In this document: piece after piece, positions 12,568-26,929 of the stretch
How positions within the stretch are numbered: the stretch's first letter is position 1
Layout: every line of letters begins with the position of its first letter
Assembly: GCF_051106095.1 (NCBI RefSeq)
Contig: NC_135787.1
Coordinates: forward strand, 170,337,001 to 170,401,000
DNA: 64,000 nucleotides
Direction of reading: 5' to 3'
DNA from: Pogona vitticeps
Lineage: Eukaryota; Chordata; Lepidosauria; Squamata; Agamidae
Translations under genes and position numbers: made by a program
The notes under the pieces: generated by a model
Database searches by the model: none
What the model was told of the DNA's origin: nothing
What the model saw: only the letters and a program-made list of their open reading frames with translations

Positions 12568-15500
12568 GAGAAACCCACTGATCACTCTCCGCATTAAGTC
12601 AGCTGCCTCTATGGGTTGTCACACTGCATTTTTGTTTCAATTAATTTCCAGGTTAATATGTACAAATATGATTCAGTTAATGCAAATTTTAATGGAACAG
12701 GGGGGAAAGGGGGAAGATACATTATGAACAAGAGAGAGAAGTGAACACATCAGCCACTCCTTTATAATAGTTTAACTATGTGAAGAATAATTAGTGCATC
12801 ACACTAATAGTGCATTACAGAATAGTGTATCACATTAATAGTGTGTGCAGAATAGTGCACTACACTAACGGAATGGTATAAAAATCAAAGAAATAAAAAT
12901 AGTTTATAACCTTTCTCCTTCTAATAAAGTCCAATTTAAAAAATTCCCCCACTCCCCAAACTCCTCTCTTTTTTGGCAGGAAACTGCCATGATTGTATAT
13001 TGACTGTATCAGCAACCCTGGCCTTTTCTTCCAGATGCTATTGGCTTGTGCAGAGAATTTTAAAACACAGTTTGTGCTTCAGAGCCTGGAAAGTCACCTT
13101 TTTCCTCTACAACTCCAAGGCTTTGGGAACTGTAATTCAATTTTTAAAAAATGTTTCCAAGTTCTTATAATAACAAACAAACAAACAAAAATACCCAATA
13201 CTGATTATCATTGTTATTGTTATCATTATAAGAGTTAGAACGGACACTGGAGAGCATTTTCTTGACACATTTCCAGACAATCTACTGCACAAAAACTAAG
13301 TCCTATATTCTAAAAGGCCACCTGTTTATTTTATTTCTAAGGCCCAAATATTCCATTTCCTTTTCACTCTGCTAATGTCTTCAATGTTCCCAGTTAAATG
13401 TCTTGTGTGCGCAACAATAACAAAAATGTTGATCCTGCCTTCGTCACATCTGTTCTAGGAAATCTACAGACATGAGATAATCAAATTTCAGTGATTGTGT
13501 ACTAATTTGAGAAACTAATGAAACTACTACTCTGTCCTTCAAAGGCAGTTCCCACAAGATACAAATTTAAATTACAGTACTTTACTCCAAGAGACAAATC
13601 CACATTATGTTGCTATCCTGGATTCAGATTATCTTTTAAAATTCATAATAAAACATTGTATCAGAATTACCTCAATACATATTGCCCAGTATCCTATCAG
13701 CATTTGTGTAAAATGGTATAATTTGCCACAACTAATTGCAGTTAACCAATGAGACGCCAAATAACGCTGCAGCTGTGCACCAGATCACACATCTTTTTGA
13801 GCAACTGAGTTGCTCCCTGCCATCTCATTAATTAGTCATGGCAAACTATGCAAAATGTATGCTAACACCAATAGGATTTTTATTATTATCTATCTCAGTT
13901 ACCTGTTGGCTGGGATGCAGTGGTGCCCAGTGAACTTGCAACTCTATTAATTTTACAAAATTAATTATCAGATGAACATGAACACAAGAAAGTTTTAATG
14001 ACTTTAAATTCCATTAAAGTCTTCATGGCCACAAAAATGTAACAACAGCCACCAATTTCTATGGCTTTAAATGCAGATTAGATAAATTCATGGGGGTTGT
14101 GAATGTGTAGTATTTATAATAACTATGTACTACCTCACGTACAGTATCAGTGGCAATAAGTCACTGTCAGCTGCTGGAGAAAAAAACGAGAAGCTGCAAC
14201 AGTACCCATGTCCTACTTGTGTTCTTTCAAATAATGGGCCACTGTGGAAACCAAGCACTGCAACAGACAGGCCAACAACATGGTTCTATTTACCTTCTTA
14301 TACTAAAATTTCTGACAAAATGCTGATTTTTCCAGAGATTATCAATTCTGGCTCACCATACAATGCAATTCTTCATGCTTGTACATTCTACTACCTGCTG
14401 TAATTTGTCTTTCCCCCTTCCTTTCACACACAGGGAACTATGCTGGGTCTTAAGCATCTTCTTATTCACATATTCAAACTATTGCTCACATATTAATATT
14501 TTCACAGACATGCAGGTTCATCAGGAAGTTCAGTCAGAACAGTCAGTTAAAGTAAAATACCACATTTGTATCAAGTAAGAAATGTACCTACTCTGTCCAG
14601 ATTATCTGGTTAAAGAAGGTTGAGAAAATGAATAAACTGGCAAAAATAGTCCACCACTCACTAGCAAGCAAGTACAGCCATTGATGAAGGTATTACAAGG
14701 CAACCGCTTTGTTTGCAAGAAAACTTCTCTCACCCACTTCTAGAATATCACACATCAAACTAGGAAGAGCACACAAAGCTGGCACAGGATTGTTCAGAAT
14801 TCTGCCTACAGAATTTTTGTCATGGCATTCAGAATTGTTTAAGATAAAGAAATGCATTTTATTTCTAATGCATTAGTTAAAAGAGCTAGCACCTACAAAT
14901 TTAAATTTGGAAACGTTATTAATGTTAATTAGGAACGGATGCTCCTAAGGCCAGTTCAATGCCTGAAACAAAGCAAAAAAATACCAACGTACATACAGTA
15001 CACCCAAGTCAATCTTCATAATTACCCAAAGCTAACTACATTTTTGATACATGAAAACGGAAAATCCTACCATCATCTCTCTCCGTTTCTGGCACAAAAT
15101 ACACAACCACCACCAATTAATCAACTTACAAGGTGGTGCCTTTCATGACAATGCAAATCCACGGTATGAGGCAGTTGCCTCAATCTGCCAAAGAGTCAGG
15201 CTGACTCTGGATATTCATGCCTTTTCCATGCAATAGCCACATGAGGAAGCTTTGTCTTTCTCAGATCGAACATCCCAAGATTCACCAAAGGTCAGTAACA
15301 TGTAGACAAAAAGGATGACAACTTCCTTTCCACTGAAGACACATCAAAGTACTGGAGAGCAGGAAGGCAGTTCCAGAGTATTCTACTACCCAATATTAGT
15401 GTGCTTCTCTGAGAACATGTACAGCAATAAGGCAAGAAAAATGTCTACAATGTTGAGGGTTTTTTAACCCAATGTAGACTATTTTTATGTTGATGCCGTC

Positions 15501-17639
15501 CTGAAGAAAAGATTATGTTATGTACTCTTAGCCCATTGCCAGTATAGAAATAAAATTCAGCTGTCAGTAGGTGGGCATGCCATCTTGTCCTTTGCTGCAC
15601 ACAGCAAAATGTTTTGTGCTGACCATAGTGCGTGTCTAGTCAGCGCAACCACCAGTACAATCTTATGCATCTCTGCTCAGAAGTAAATTCTGCTGAGTTC
15701 CGTGGGAATTCCTGCCATAAAGTTGGTGCAGCTTTTCAGCTCGTGTCTCTATTTTGTATTCTTTCCTCAGCTCTTTGAGTTTTACCTCCCAAAAAGAGCT
15801 ATTAAATCAACATATATCAGTGAAAGGAGCTTTGGGACATAAAAATCAAAGCTGTGAGAATGCATGAAAAGAAATGAGCTGTACTACTAATAATTTGGCC
15901 TGAGGGAATGTTGCTCTCTGAGGTGGCCAGAGGAATGATGCAGGCCCTTCCCACGTTTGTTTGGACAGGATCGTTAATGAGTGATTAAGAATGATTTGTT
16001 GGGAGCTGTTCGGCAGGGTTTCTTCTCTTTTCTCTTCTGGATGGTTTTACTTCACAGCAAGCGGCAGGGGCCCCTGTATTGTCTTGAGAAGGGAGCACAA
16101 CGCATGCTCCATTGGATCTTTGCGCCTTCTCCTCCCTCTTTCCCCCTTTGTTGTGGGCTCACAGCCACTCTCCTGGTGCCCCCTGCTTCCAATCCCTGTT
16201 TAAAGCACAACTGCAAACTCATAATATTTTGCCTTCCTCCCTCTCACAATAACAAGCAGCTGTTTCCCCTCCTTTATATCCCCCACCCAAAATATAACTC
16301 CCTGGAATCACCATGGAGATGTCACTTGTAGGGGCAAGGCTGTGGCTATGGAAACCTTCTAGTACTTACTTTTCCCTGAAAACTTTACTCTGCCTGTGAG
16401 GGAATGTGTTGGGGCAGTGAGCACTCTGGCTACCAGATGAACAGAAAGCTCAGAGACAGTACAAGGCACTGCTTTACACCTCCCTTTGTTGGAACAGAGC
16501 ATCAGCACATGCGGTAGATGATCTGAACTTGTGGAAAAGGGCACCAAGCAGACAGATAGGAGTGTTTCTCCTTTGCTTTGTCTTTTTTAGATCTACATTT
16601 AGATTGGTACCCTTAGGCCTGCTTTCTGCTTTTGTTTCTGAAGTCACTTCCTGCTTCTTCCTATTCTTCCATTTTAGACAGATAGAGTAAGATCCAGCTC
16701 TAGGATCTTCTTTAATATTTTAAAAAGTCATTCCTCCCCCCCCCGCCCCCGTGCCATATTTAAATAGATTTCTTTGTAAATAAACAGCGGTCAGAATCTT
16801 GAGGGATTCCTCTGTGCTAATGATAGTGACACTTGCATAAGTACAATTGCAAGAACTGCAACAGCAAATTGCTGCTAGTAAGCAAGTTGCTGTTTGTATC
16901 TTTCGTTTCCTACCAATTGCACGAATGTGTTATGAGGGATATAAGTGGCAACTTGTTAGCTAGTAGCAATTCTCCACTGAAATTTAAACCATTGCACTTA
17001 CACTAGCAGAATTAATCAATAGGATTCAGACCAGGAATTTTTATTTTAACCTTATTATAAGCACCTGGAGTGATTACTACTGTACTCCTATTCAATAGCC
17101 AAGGAAAACACTAAGCTGCTATACTGTATTGAGCCAGCAAAATACTAAATAATCCTGACAATGCTGTCAAGTAAATGTTGGGAATCCTCTTAGACTAGGT
17201 ATAAGAAGGTCTTGAGAAATGACAACATATACTGGACCCATCTCAATCACTGTTCCCAGTGAACACCTGCACATCCAAGTCAGAAGGCATGCAGGCTAAC
17301 TTGGCCACAGTTTTTCCTACTCACATGAGGTGTATTATAATTCTGTTGAAATTATAAAAAAAAAATTCTAGTTTTGCATCTGCATAGGTTATTAGGAAAT
17401 AAAATGTCATGCAAGTCAGTGTCCTCTTTTGTCCTCCAATTTTGGGGATATGTATGTGGCCAACATACCTAGGGAACCATCCTTCAATGATAATTTGCAC
17501 AACTGTTTCGCAGCATACACCAGACCTTTTGCACAGTACCACACAAATTACTGGATCATTATAATAAGCATGTTAACCCAAATAACTTTGAGTCAGATTC
17601 TAATATGCGGAAACATTCAAAGGGATATAAACCCTCTTT
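12568..17639. other. No gene seen (RFX4 intron 1)
   Basis: About 5 kb of AT-rich intron. At 15645-15720 the sequence AATCTTATGCATCTCTGCTC followed by GAAGTAAATTCTGCTGAGTT resembles a dispersed squamate repeat that I cannot place in a family. A C-rich run lies at 16734-16750. I see no exon. Confidence 0.5.
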
Positions 17640-18520
17640 ATTATGTGCCAGCTGCACCTGTTCCATGATAGGTCTGATTTGGCCATGGTGACACATGCCT
17701 TAGTTACATCCCAGCTGGATTACTACAACACACCCTGTGTGGGGCTGCCTATGGAAAGTGTCAGGAAACTTCTGTGGTTCCAAAGTGTAGCAGCCAGATT
17801 ACTAAGTGGGCCAGACACAGGGATCACACAAACCCCTCCCCCGGCTACAGCAGGTCCACTGGTTGCTGATCCATTCCTGGGCAGAATTCAAAGTGATGGC
17901 TCTGACCTAAAGAGCCATAAACAGCTTGAGTCCAAGCCTCCTGAAGGACTGCATCTTCCTTTATGAGCTTTCTTGAGTATTAAGATCAGGCAAAATCAAA
18001 AGAAACCAAACCAAATTTTAAAAAGACAAAAATGTGGCACCTTAAAGACTAACTATTATGCCTGCACAGACTAACTCAGCTACCTCTTCCGAAACTAAGA
18101 TAATCAGGAGAGGCCTTCCTCCCAGTCCTGCCACCTTCACAGGTGTGTCTAGGAGGAACACAGTAGAGAGCCTTCTCTGTTGCTGCTCCCAGATTTTGGA
18201 ACTCCCTCCCACAGGAGGCAAGACTGGCCCCATCTTTGCTGTCTTTCTGCAAAAAGATGAGGATCTTTCTCTTCAGGCAAGCTTTCCCTGAGTGGATGGC
18301 TGCTGAGTGGGGATTTTTAAACGGACTGTTGTACCTTACTGCACTGAATATATTTTGTTGTTCCTCTCTCTCTCTCTCGTATTCAATTCATTGATTCCTT
18401 CATATTGTATACTCACTGTTGCTAACTTTAATACTGTCTTTTGATTGCTGAAAGCTGCCTTAGGTCCCTTTTAAGGAGAAAGGTGAGGTCAAAATATTTT
18501 AAATTAAAAAATAAAAAAAT
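17640..18520 (+). mobile_element. L2/CR1-like LINE 3' fragment
   Basis: Plus-strand coding remnants read ALVTSQLDYYNTPCVGLPME, then VAARLLSGPDTG, the C-terminal part of an L2/CR1-group reverse transcriptase ORF. Further on come RAFSVAAP-like and FWNSLP-like residues and FCKKMRIFLFRQAFP (to 18291). The 3' end reads GTCCCTTTTAAGGAGAAAGG and then an A-rich tail. Frames are broken and a second repeat interrupts it near 18030-18094. The same 3' end occurs in minus orientation at 40318-40378 and 56370-56445. Confidence 0.75.
18030..18094. mobile_element. Dispersed repeat fragment within the LINE
   Basis: GTGGCACCTTAAAGACTAAC and CAGACTAACTCAGCTACCTC match a repeat common in turtles, crocodilians and squamates whose ends mention AGACTAACACGGCTACC. 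It interrupts the L2-like coding remnant. The superfamily is not certain. Confidence 0.5.
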
Positions 18521-19733
18521 TACGTGAAGAGAAGTGTAAATTGGGTATCGCTCAAATGCAAACCAAGTCTCAGACTTAGAGGCTCTTTTCATGCAAGTTC
18601 ACTATTCCAAACATTCTCTTCAGAACTAAGAACCATGCCCTATATTATCAACCAGTAACTCAGTCATTTTGCTCCAATCACAACCTTCATTGCCATTGAC
18701 TGTGTCACACTAAACATGTAAAGAAAATAATTCAAGCTACTTGTGTGAATGCTACTGCTCCTTTTTGGTAAGATAAAATGAAAATGGAGCAGGTCCTTGA
18801 TGTCTGCTCTTACTGTAGACTCTGGAACTTACTGCCAGTGAAGTCTGTGGAAGAAATCCAATGGTAAGTCATAGCTATAGTAAGCTCACTGAATCAGTGG
18901 GGATTTGGTGAATCAACTGCTTTACAAGTTCCATTAATTCAATGGGTCCACTCTAGTTGAGACTTACTACTAGATTTCAGCCAGTGTTTCCTCCCTCTCT
19001 GTTGTCATTCCACCAGCAGAGAAAGAAATTTTTATTCAGGCAGATTGTTGCCATGTAAGTTGGTCAAAGTGGTTGGATCTTAATTTTTTTATATTGATGT
19101 GTTTAATGGGTGTTTTAAATTATGTGTTTTAATTTTATGTTTTAATTATTATTATTTTATTATCAAGCACCCTGAGGTTTTGTTTGGGTTTTTTTGCAGT
19201 GGAAAAGTGAAGTATAAAATTATGCAGATAAATAAAAAGAGTCTCCAAGTCGAAGGCCTTGTGAATTCAGGCCTGTAGATTGTGTTGGTAGAATTCTGTA
19301 TGGTACAATTTCAAACTGCAGGTGGTTGGGTAAGAGATGACATTCTGTAATGTGCTGACACATTTTTAAAAAATCCTCTCTGCAAGCAACATCAGTGAGA
19401 GAGCTATGCTAAAATCTTTTCTCTAATACTGTATTCTAAGAGCTTACACCCAGAGATTTTTTTTAAAAGTGAGAAGGCAGTAAACATATAATCCACCCCA
19501 CATCAACTGAAGTCTGAATTGTTACCACTCAGATTACTATTGCCTGGTATGCCACTTCATTCTGCATAATGTCTAACATACCTTGATATATATACTGTAA
19601 ATATAAAAAATGATACTGTATATTTATCTAAAGTTTTGAATGTATTCTGTTGCAATTTTTTGTTTTGTGTATTTTTATACAATTCTACATTAAACTTAGA
19701 AACTTCAGAATAACCAGTTTTTGAGGAGTAGAA
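18521..19733. other. No gene seen (RFX4 intron 1)
   Basis: AT-rich intron without recognisable exons. A faint copy of the unassigned repeat noted near 15645 may lie at 18830-18985. Confidence 0.45.
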
Positions 19734-19737
19734 ATAT

Positions 19738-19820
<83 letters not shown>

Positions 19821-19824
19821 TTTG
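19734..19824. repeat. Compound microsatellite (TTTA)n then (CTTA)n
   Basis: About 14 TTTA units run directly into about 8 CTTA units. The following TTTGATTTATACCCCACTTA (about 19821-19842) is a reversed SINE ending, so the microsatellite grew from a retroposon tail on the minus strand. Confidence 0.9.
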
Positions 19825-22793
19825 ATTTATACCCCACTTATCTGGACTACTCATCTACTCTATAAACATTGGCTCCAAATACCACCAGTGACAATTGTTC
19901 ATAAAGGAGCTGATGCAGTAGTTATCAACGTCTTTATCTGGATGTCATTAGGACAAATAGAGACATCTCAAAACATTCCTCTAGACATCAAATACCCATG
20001 GCTGATCAAGTTACTAGACACATGAAATCAAAAATACTTTAAGTGGCTTTCCCCATTCTCTGACAGTAAAACATAATCATGATGAATTAAAGAACCAACA
20101 GGTTGCTACCCTTTCTCAACACCTCAGATCAGCTATCCAAGGCAGCCACTTCACTCTGTCTGACAGCTGGGTTGGTTTTGATTTTAAAAACCAAAATGGT
20201 TCAATTGGATGTTCTGAAAAGTGACAAGGGTTGCCCATAATTTAAGAGCCAAATGTTTATCTTAATTATATCAGATTTGCTTCTTTTCTTCTCTTACTTT
20301 TGATACCCATATAGTCAAATCTATATGAGGTACATCGTCTCAATTAATATAGGAGGGTAATCCTACTGAAACCATGGTGGAATAAAAATAAATGGGAAAT
20401 ATTGAAACTAATGTTAAGATAGCTGAATTACAGGTCCTGACACAATTCTTTGTGAGAAAAAGCAGAACGAAATATTTAAGGACACAGAATGTTATCTGGC
20501 TATTTGGTTTCACAATCATGCTCTTGTCTATGTGATACTAAATACTGTATAAATGCAGGGCAGAAAACGCTAAAAGAGCAAAACTGGAACCAAGACTATT
20601 AGCAATGCAGAAATAATGACTAACACTCATGATTTTATTACAAATGACATGTTTTAACTTCTTTAACAATACATTTACAACTCTTGATGAAGTGAACTAC
20701 CGTAACTTTTAATGGTCAGGATCCCCTCTTAACTGATCCAAAATCACGACATCGAAAATAATAATTTATTGTATACGGTTTTGTAGATATCACTAACAAA
20801 TGTACCAGTCTTAGGCAAAAAAGAGTTGAAATAAGGAATAATAGCCAAGATGCCACTGAGCTTCTGAGAATGTCCTGCCAGCAAACTGATTCAGAATCAG
20901 GCAGCTTGTGCAAGCATTGCCACTGCACAACTACAGAGTGGGGTGTTTTCCCCCAGGAATTTACTATTTACAGCAACATTTTCACAAGCAACATGAATCT
21001 GCCTTCCTATTCTGTTGGGACTTTTATGTAAATGTAACCCTCTAGGATCCTGGCCTGAGGTTCTTTTAGCTATTAGTACTGGGATAAGAGTAAGTTAGTA
21101 GAAGTGGGTCTATGAGATATACACTGCCTCTGTATGACAGAAGAAAAGTCATTCTACCTGGAAAACATTAAAATAAACCCATGGAAAGATATTAAGTTTA
21201 TGAGTTCCTGAACTCTTTGAATAGAGGTTACTTCAACTGCAGTCCCAACAAAGTCTAACAGGCTGTGAGAAAACAGGGACTTTCCGCTTTGGCAAGGTTC
21301 AAACTTAAAAGATCAGCTGTATTTACTGAACTTCTAAGATTTATCAGCGAGATCCTGATGCCAAAGAATAAGACTTTGATTCAAAAGAATTTAAGCCTAG
21401 GCATTGCTATAACTACCAAAATTAAACATGAAATCACAGTCTCTCCATGAAAAAGTTCACTCCTGGTTACTCCAAGCTTTCTTCATTATAGAAATATAAT
21501 TTAAGAGTGGAAGTGGTTTACAGTATTTTTTTACAGATATGGTTAAAAATCTGATGGATCAGAAATCCTGCTGACTTACTGCAGTCTTGAGATCTACCAG
21601 TAAAGCAGATCAGCTTTTTCCTCCTCCTTGGTTTACAGGATATATTACTGTATTGTAAAATAATTACAGCCTTTCCACATCCCACAATCCTCAGACTCCT
21701 AAAATACTAAATATTAAACCCCATAGGACCCTTGACCTCCTGTCCACAGGGCATTAACAATTCCCTTTTCTTGCAGATACAGTAAAACAATGTATGTGCT
21801 AGAAAGCCACCTTGCTTCTCTTTGAGGATTAATGGTGCACCTGAATGGTGACAAATACACCTTCTGAAAAGAAGGGCAGGAATAGATGCCATGGTATAAG
21901 GGTTTGGGGTTCTGGAACTGCCTGACGCTCTTATTAATTTTGCAGTAATGGTGGGTGAAATTTGGAGATGAGGTAAGTAGGATAAAGACAGTGCCTTACC
22001 AGTCAACACATTGAGATGGCTGACTGGTTCCAAAGTGATTCTCTTTTAAAGTGATTTTCCATGGGTGAGGGGCACTAGATCACAGATTAGGGCTACAAAT
22101 ACCCTCCTCCCAAAGTGCTTGTTTTCCATTTGCTTCATTGCCCAGTTAAAACAAAGAGGATTTAGGGGAACGTATTTCTGACTGTCATGCAATGCCTTCC
22201 TCTGACTAAGGATTAATCACTACCAATCTGTCTGGTGATTTAAATATGATCATTACCATTAGTCTTCCTTAACAAGGGTGGGGGGAGTGCTTGGGCAGAG
22301 GCAACAGATTAAAAAGGATGTAAAAAACCTCCAGTAACTGACCAGCTCCCAGTTCTCCCCAGGCACACCTGATTTATATATTACAAGGACACATATGTGT
22401 CCATAAGAGGACAGTTGACATCTCTAGAATTCTATATTTATTTGCTCATGTAGAGACAAACACACTGTTTTAAACTGGAATATGATATAGTTGTGAATTA
22501 CACTACGTAAACACTACTGTATATTGCAAGTCTCTCCCCACCTACCACCCCTGGAAAAAATGCCTTCAAACAGTTACAAAAACAGCAAGGGCTAATGTTT
22601 TGAAGGGGTGGGCATTGTGGTTGAGGCTGACCCTTGAAGCGCAGTGGTTCCATAAAAGCAAGACTTTGATGTAGAAGCCCAGAGTCCGTCTCATAGAATG
22701 AGCCAGAAGGTTCCCAAAACTGCTGGTCTAGTTTACCACGTGTTGAAGATTGGAGCAATATGGTTAAATGTAGAGTTTCTTGTAAAACTATTT
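19825..22793. other. No gene seen (RFX4 intron 1)
   Basis: About 3 kb of intron sequence with short reading frames only. Nothing recognisable. Confidence 0.5.
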
Positions 22794-22963
22794 ACCCGTA
22801 TTTTTCGCTCCATAAGACGCACCTTTCCATAAGATGCACCAATTTTTTAGGAGAAGAAAACAGGAAAATATAATCTGTTTTCTTCACTCCATGAGACGCA
22901 CAGACTTTCCACCCCCCTGTTTTGTGGGGAAAAAGTGTGTCTTATGGTGCGAAAAATACAGTA
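22794..22963. mobile_element. TIR MITE (GTATTTTTCGC type), 170 bp
   Basis: Left end ACCCGTATTTTTCGCTCCAT followed by AAGACGCACC. Right end GTCTTATGGTGCGAAAAATA then CAGT. The ends are inverted copies, so it is a short non-autonomous DNA element of a type widespread in vertebrates. An AAT triplet run follows it. There is no coding capacity. Confidence 0.7.
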
Positions 22964-24539
22964 ATAATAATAATAATCTTAGAATTGCAGAGGTTAAAGT
23001 CATACATATCAGATATCACCATCTAAAGAGGAATGAAGAGGCTGTCATGGAAGATCATCAAATTCAGAGCTTAAACTTGCCAAACTGCCCTATAGTCCGA
23101 TGCCTTCTGATGAACTGGATTGTTACAGTTCATTAAAGTTTATGCTCAACAAAACATGCTGGTCTTCAAGGTGCCATGAGACACCTGGATTCAGTTGCTG
23201 GTCCCAAATACTCATATTAAATCAACTGCTGAATATTTAAATCAATACATATGTAAATTGCACAAATCCAGTGGGTCTACTCTAATTGGAGCTAGCAAAT
23301 AATATTGTTTTTCACTATCTTGGAGCCCTCAACCTTTATTCTCAGCTGTCTGAGGAGTAGATTTCGTCCTGTTGGGGGAACACTTTGTACATGCTTGTGT
23401 ACATGATACCCATTCACATTCGAGAGCAAAGCCCAGCATTAAAATTAGGTTCTAGGGCTATAAACAATGTCTCTCAAAAAGATATTGTTCAGAAGAAGGT
23501 GCATCCGCTTTTCATTCCTCTCTGAATCCTCGGGATGGACTTCAGAAAAAGTAGGGTAGGTCAGGACTACCAGGTGGATTGTGGGGCTGCCTCAGTTCCT
23601 GCCAATGGCCGATTTCAATTAGTCTTTGGCTCCCAGCTCCCTGCTGCTCAAGAGGGGGAAAAGACCCTCCCTTCCTTTTCCCACCACTTCTTTGGCAGAG
23701 ATTTAATTTAGGGACCTGCTTAGGCATGTGGATTGATGCTCCCTGCCTTCCCTATTTAAAAGGTGTAACCTTATCACAAAGTACACACAAACGTGCACAC
23801 TCTCCTTGGGCATTTCTCATTTAAAAATTAATAAATACAGAATATAATCTAATTTCGGAACCCAGAATTCAAAGGAGCCCAGGAACGAATAAATCAGAGC
23901 TGAACAAACTTCCTCTAGTTCTAAAGATTAACCTGTTGCTGCGGGCTGGTTTTCAACAGATTCCCCAAAGTTTGATTCAATCCGTTTAAAGGTCTCTCAG
24001 TATCGTGAATAATATTTTTACTGAACAGGGAAGAAGCTTAACGAAGTTATTTAAGGACAGCTTAATTACTGAAGTACAGTACCTGCAAATGACTCCTAAA
24101 AATATTATCATAACGTGCGCACGCGCATGCACCACAACTTCCAGACAGAAGGCGTCTGGAAGTCGTTTAAATTAAGGTGTCGTTTTCCTTCAATTGCCGA
24201 CAAACGTCGATAGAGATCACTGTGATCGTAGTTTCGTAATTCCAGCCTATTTAAGCGGTTTTACGAACAGTAACGAAAAAGAGGAAAAGTTCAGAACAGG
24301 ATCCCACCCTCCTTCCCCGTTTCTTTCGAATGAAGCTATCTTTCCCTCATCCCGATTTAGAAAAAGGAGGATTTTTTTACATAACAACTGAAACTCCGAA
24401 GAAAGACTAATTGGATTAAGTCTTTCTGAAAAGGAGGCGAAGGTGCCTGAATGGGCAACGCCAAAAGCTCCACTTTCCTTGCCATCTGTTGAGCAAGGCG
24501 AAAGTGGTTTCTGATTAATATTATCTTAATCAATCCCCC
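22964..24539. other. No gene seen (RFX4 intron 1)
   Basis: Intron sequence becoming less AT-rich to the right. A 10-bp perfect stem ACTTCCAGAC / GTCTGGAAGT with a 7-base loop lies at 24137-24163. Confidence 0.5.
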
Positions 24540-26060
24540 CTGCCATCTATCAGAGACCCGACCGGGATTCATTTATGGCTCTCCCCTCCCGCCCCTCCAC
24601 TCCCAGGCCGTCACCTTTGAGGGACTCGTCGCAGCAAAAAGGGCTGCCGGCTTGGTTAGGAATTTGGGCTCCAGAGGCCGGCAAGGCCCCCATCTTTTCC
24701 TGAGGAGCACAGAGCTGAGGCGGCAACTGAGGAGAAGCCGCTGGAAGAGTCGGGCCTACAAGCGGCGCGCCGTGAGGTTTGGGCGGCAAAGCCGAAGAAA
24801 AGCAACGCGTAGTGACTCCGGAAACCCTTCCAGGGTCGGGTTTACGGCCAAATCAAGTAACCACCGGTTTTAAGGCCTAAGATTATGAGGGCACCTCAAC
24901 AAAAGCTTGTGAAATCAATACACTGTTGAGGGGTAATGTCAGGGGGCCTCTGAAACCTGACACACTTTAGGGCCTAAGGACGTCTTAATCCGGCCTTCGA
25001 ACCACCCCTTGCCTGCCATGGAATAAGCGGTTTCTTAAAAGGAAGGCACGGAGTCTGGTAACTGGCGGAGACGCAGTTAGGTCATTTGAAATCCTGTACA
25101 GTACTTGATGGTAATAAGTCCCCCTCCCCCACCATTCGACACCCTGGAAGGAAAGCCTTGCATTTGGGGACCCTCCTGCTCCATTTGGAGAGACGTTCCC
25201 CCTAAATCTCCCCAGCCTCTGCCCCCAAGTGAATAAATGACCTGTTCGCAAAGTCACCGGTTTCTTTTAAAAACCCCGCGCTTTCCAGTATTGCCAGCCT
25301 GTTGCTTGGATTTCTTCGTAGAGAAGAGTCAAAGGAGAACGAATGCGAAGTTACCATTCTCGTCGTTGGAGTTTCGTTTTTCTCTTGATTTATCTCCCTT
25401 CATTTTCTCCCGTTCAAAAAGTTTTGTAAAACCCCTGTTTCGTACGAAATACGATTCCCAGCATTATTATTTTACATCATTCGCTTTCGGACACTGCATT
25501 TGGTTTGGTTTGGTATTACACGTTAGGGAGCCGAAACGGTCGGGAAGTCACCCCAAAAACAAAACCCAAAGCGGAACCCATTTTCTCTGCTTGCAAAATG
25601 CGTTACTCCCTGACTCTTCCTTCGCACGGTCCGCCTGCCAGGGACCATCGCAACCTCGGCTCCGGGTTAGCCTGACCGTTTTCTCGGCCTGCATCGTTAA
25701 GACGGAGGAATCGCCCCAGAGGAACGCGGGAAGAGGGAGAGAAAACTCTTTACAAGTAAAACTCTGCCCTGAAACTTTGGGATAGAGGGAAAGGAAGTCT
25801 CTGGGCGACGTTATTTGCCTGGTTTACGGCTTCGGGAAAATGGTTCGTGAAAGGGCCCGATCCTTCGCCTCCAGATTCATGTGACCTCGCAAAACACCTA
25901 CAGCGTTGCGGCCTAGCCCGGTCTGGCAAAGCCGGCCTACTTTGCTCGAAAGAAGGGAGAGCGGCAAAAAAAAGTTCACGTTGGGACCCAACCTTAAACT
26001 TCGAGCTACGGTAGAGCCGCCGTACAGAAGATGGCTCCCAAATATGCAATCCCAAAAGAG
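24540..26060. promoter_or_regulatory. CpG-rich DNA inside RFX4 intron 1
   Basis: GC content and CpG density rise clearly here (for example AAGCGGCGCGCCGTGAGG near 24760 and CGCAACCTCGGCTCCGGG near 25650), unlike the preceding 24 kb. The stretch is 1.5-3 kb downstream of the RFX4 start codon. A CpG island linked to the RFX4 promoter or to an alternative promoter is the likely meaning. I see no coding exon. The open frame at 25237-25785 (plus) has no recognisable similarity. Confidence 0.5.
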
Positions 26061-26929
26061 AACGGTGTAGAATTAGGATGACGATTAAGAGGATGATGAT
26101 TCCGCAACGCCTCTTTCAAATTTAAGAGCAGGGGAGATGATTCCCTTCCCGCCCCTCCCTCTTCCCCCATCCCTTTCTGCAAGGAAGCACCTGCCGAGTT
26201 TTAAGTGCTGATCTGGCCCCTTGGACTTTCACAGCCCTACCGCTGAGATCAGAGCCCTGATCCGTGGCTGAGATTGGGAACAGCTGAGCTTCTCTCCCCA
26301 CTCCCCTGTTTCTTGTATCCCCGTGGGAGTAAAATCTCAGGAATCACGACCCTTTTTCACAGCTGGCTGGAATAAGATGCTTCAGATTAGGAAGCCGGAG
26401 CCTTGTCTCAGTGGCCGGGATGGTCATTCCACCATTTGCCACTGGACAGGTACCCCACACTGTTTGCATGATGCGTGTATCATATATGTGTGTATGCGTG
26501 TGTATGGCTATAACCATGCACACACGTATTACGCACACAGTGCTAACAGAAATAAAGAGCAGTGAGCAAAAGATGTGCTATGGGTGTATCAAATATAAGA
26601 ATCGAGGAATTAAGCCCGAGATTCTGTGGAAAGTTTAAAATGATTAATAGGGCTGTTTTTGCCTTTGGGAATGCTAGTTGATCCATAGCACTAGCGGTGA
26701 GACCTGGAAACATAAGGGGAGAACTAACCTAGAAACTTCATGTTGCAACCCAACTACCACCCAATTCTCGACTTTTGAAAATCATTTCGACCTTGTTCAG
26801 AACCCTATTCTGGCAAGAAATCAAGGCCAAGAAGGTTATTTTGGCGCTGAAGTTACAGCAAATCGTGATTTGGGGGGGGGGGGGGGGAGAATAAAGAAAT
26901 CAGATGCTAAACGAGCACACTCATACGCC
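26061..26929. other. No gene seen; TG/CA-rich and poly-G runs
   Basis: Between the two CpG-rich blocks. It has a TGTG/CACA-rich segment at 26470-26535 and a run of about 16 G at 26872-26887. Confidence 0.5.

Noticed and set aside
25237-25785. A 182-codon plus-strand frame in the CpG-rich block
   Set aside because: No similarity that I recognise, no splice or promoter support, and few stops are expected in GC-rich DNA.
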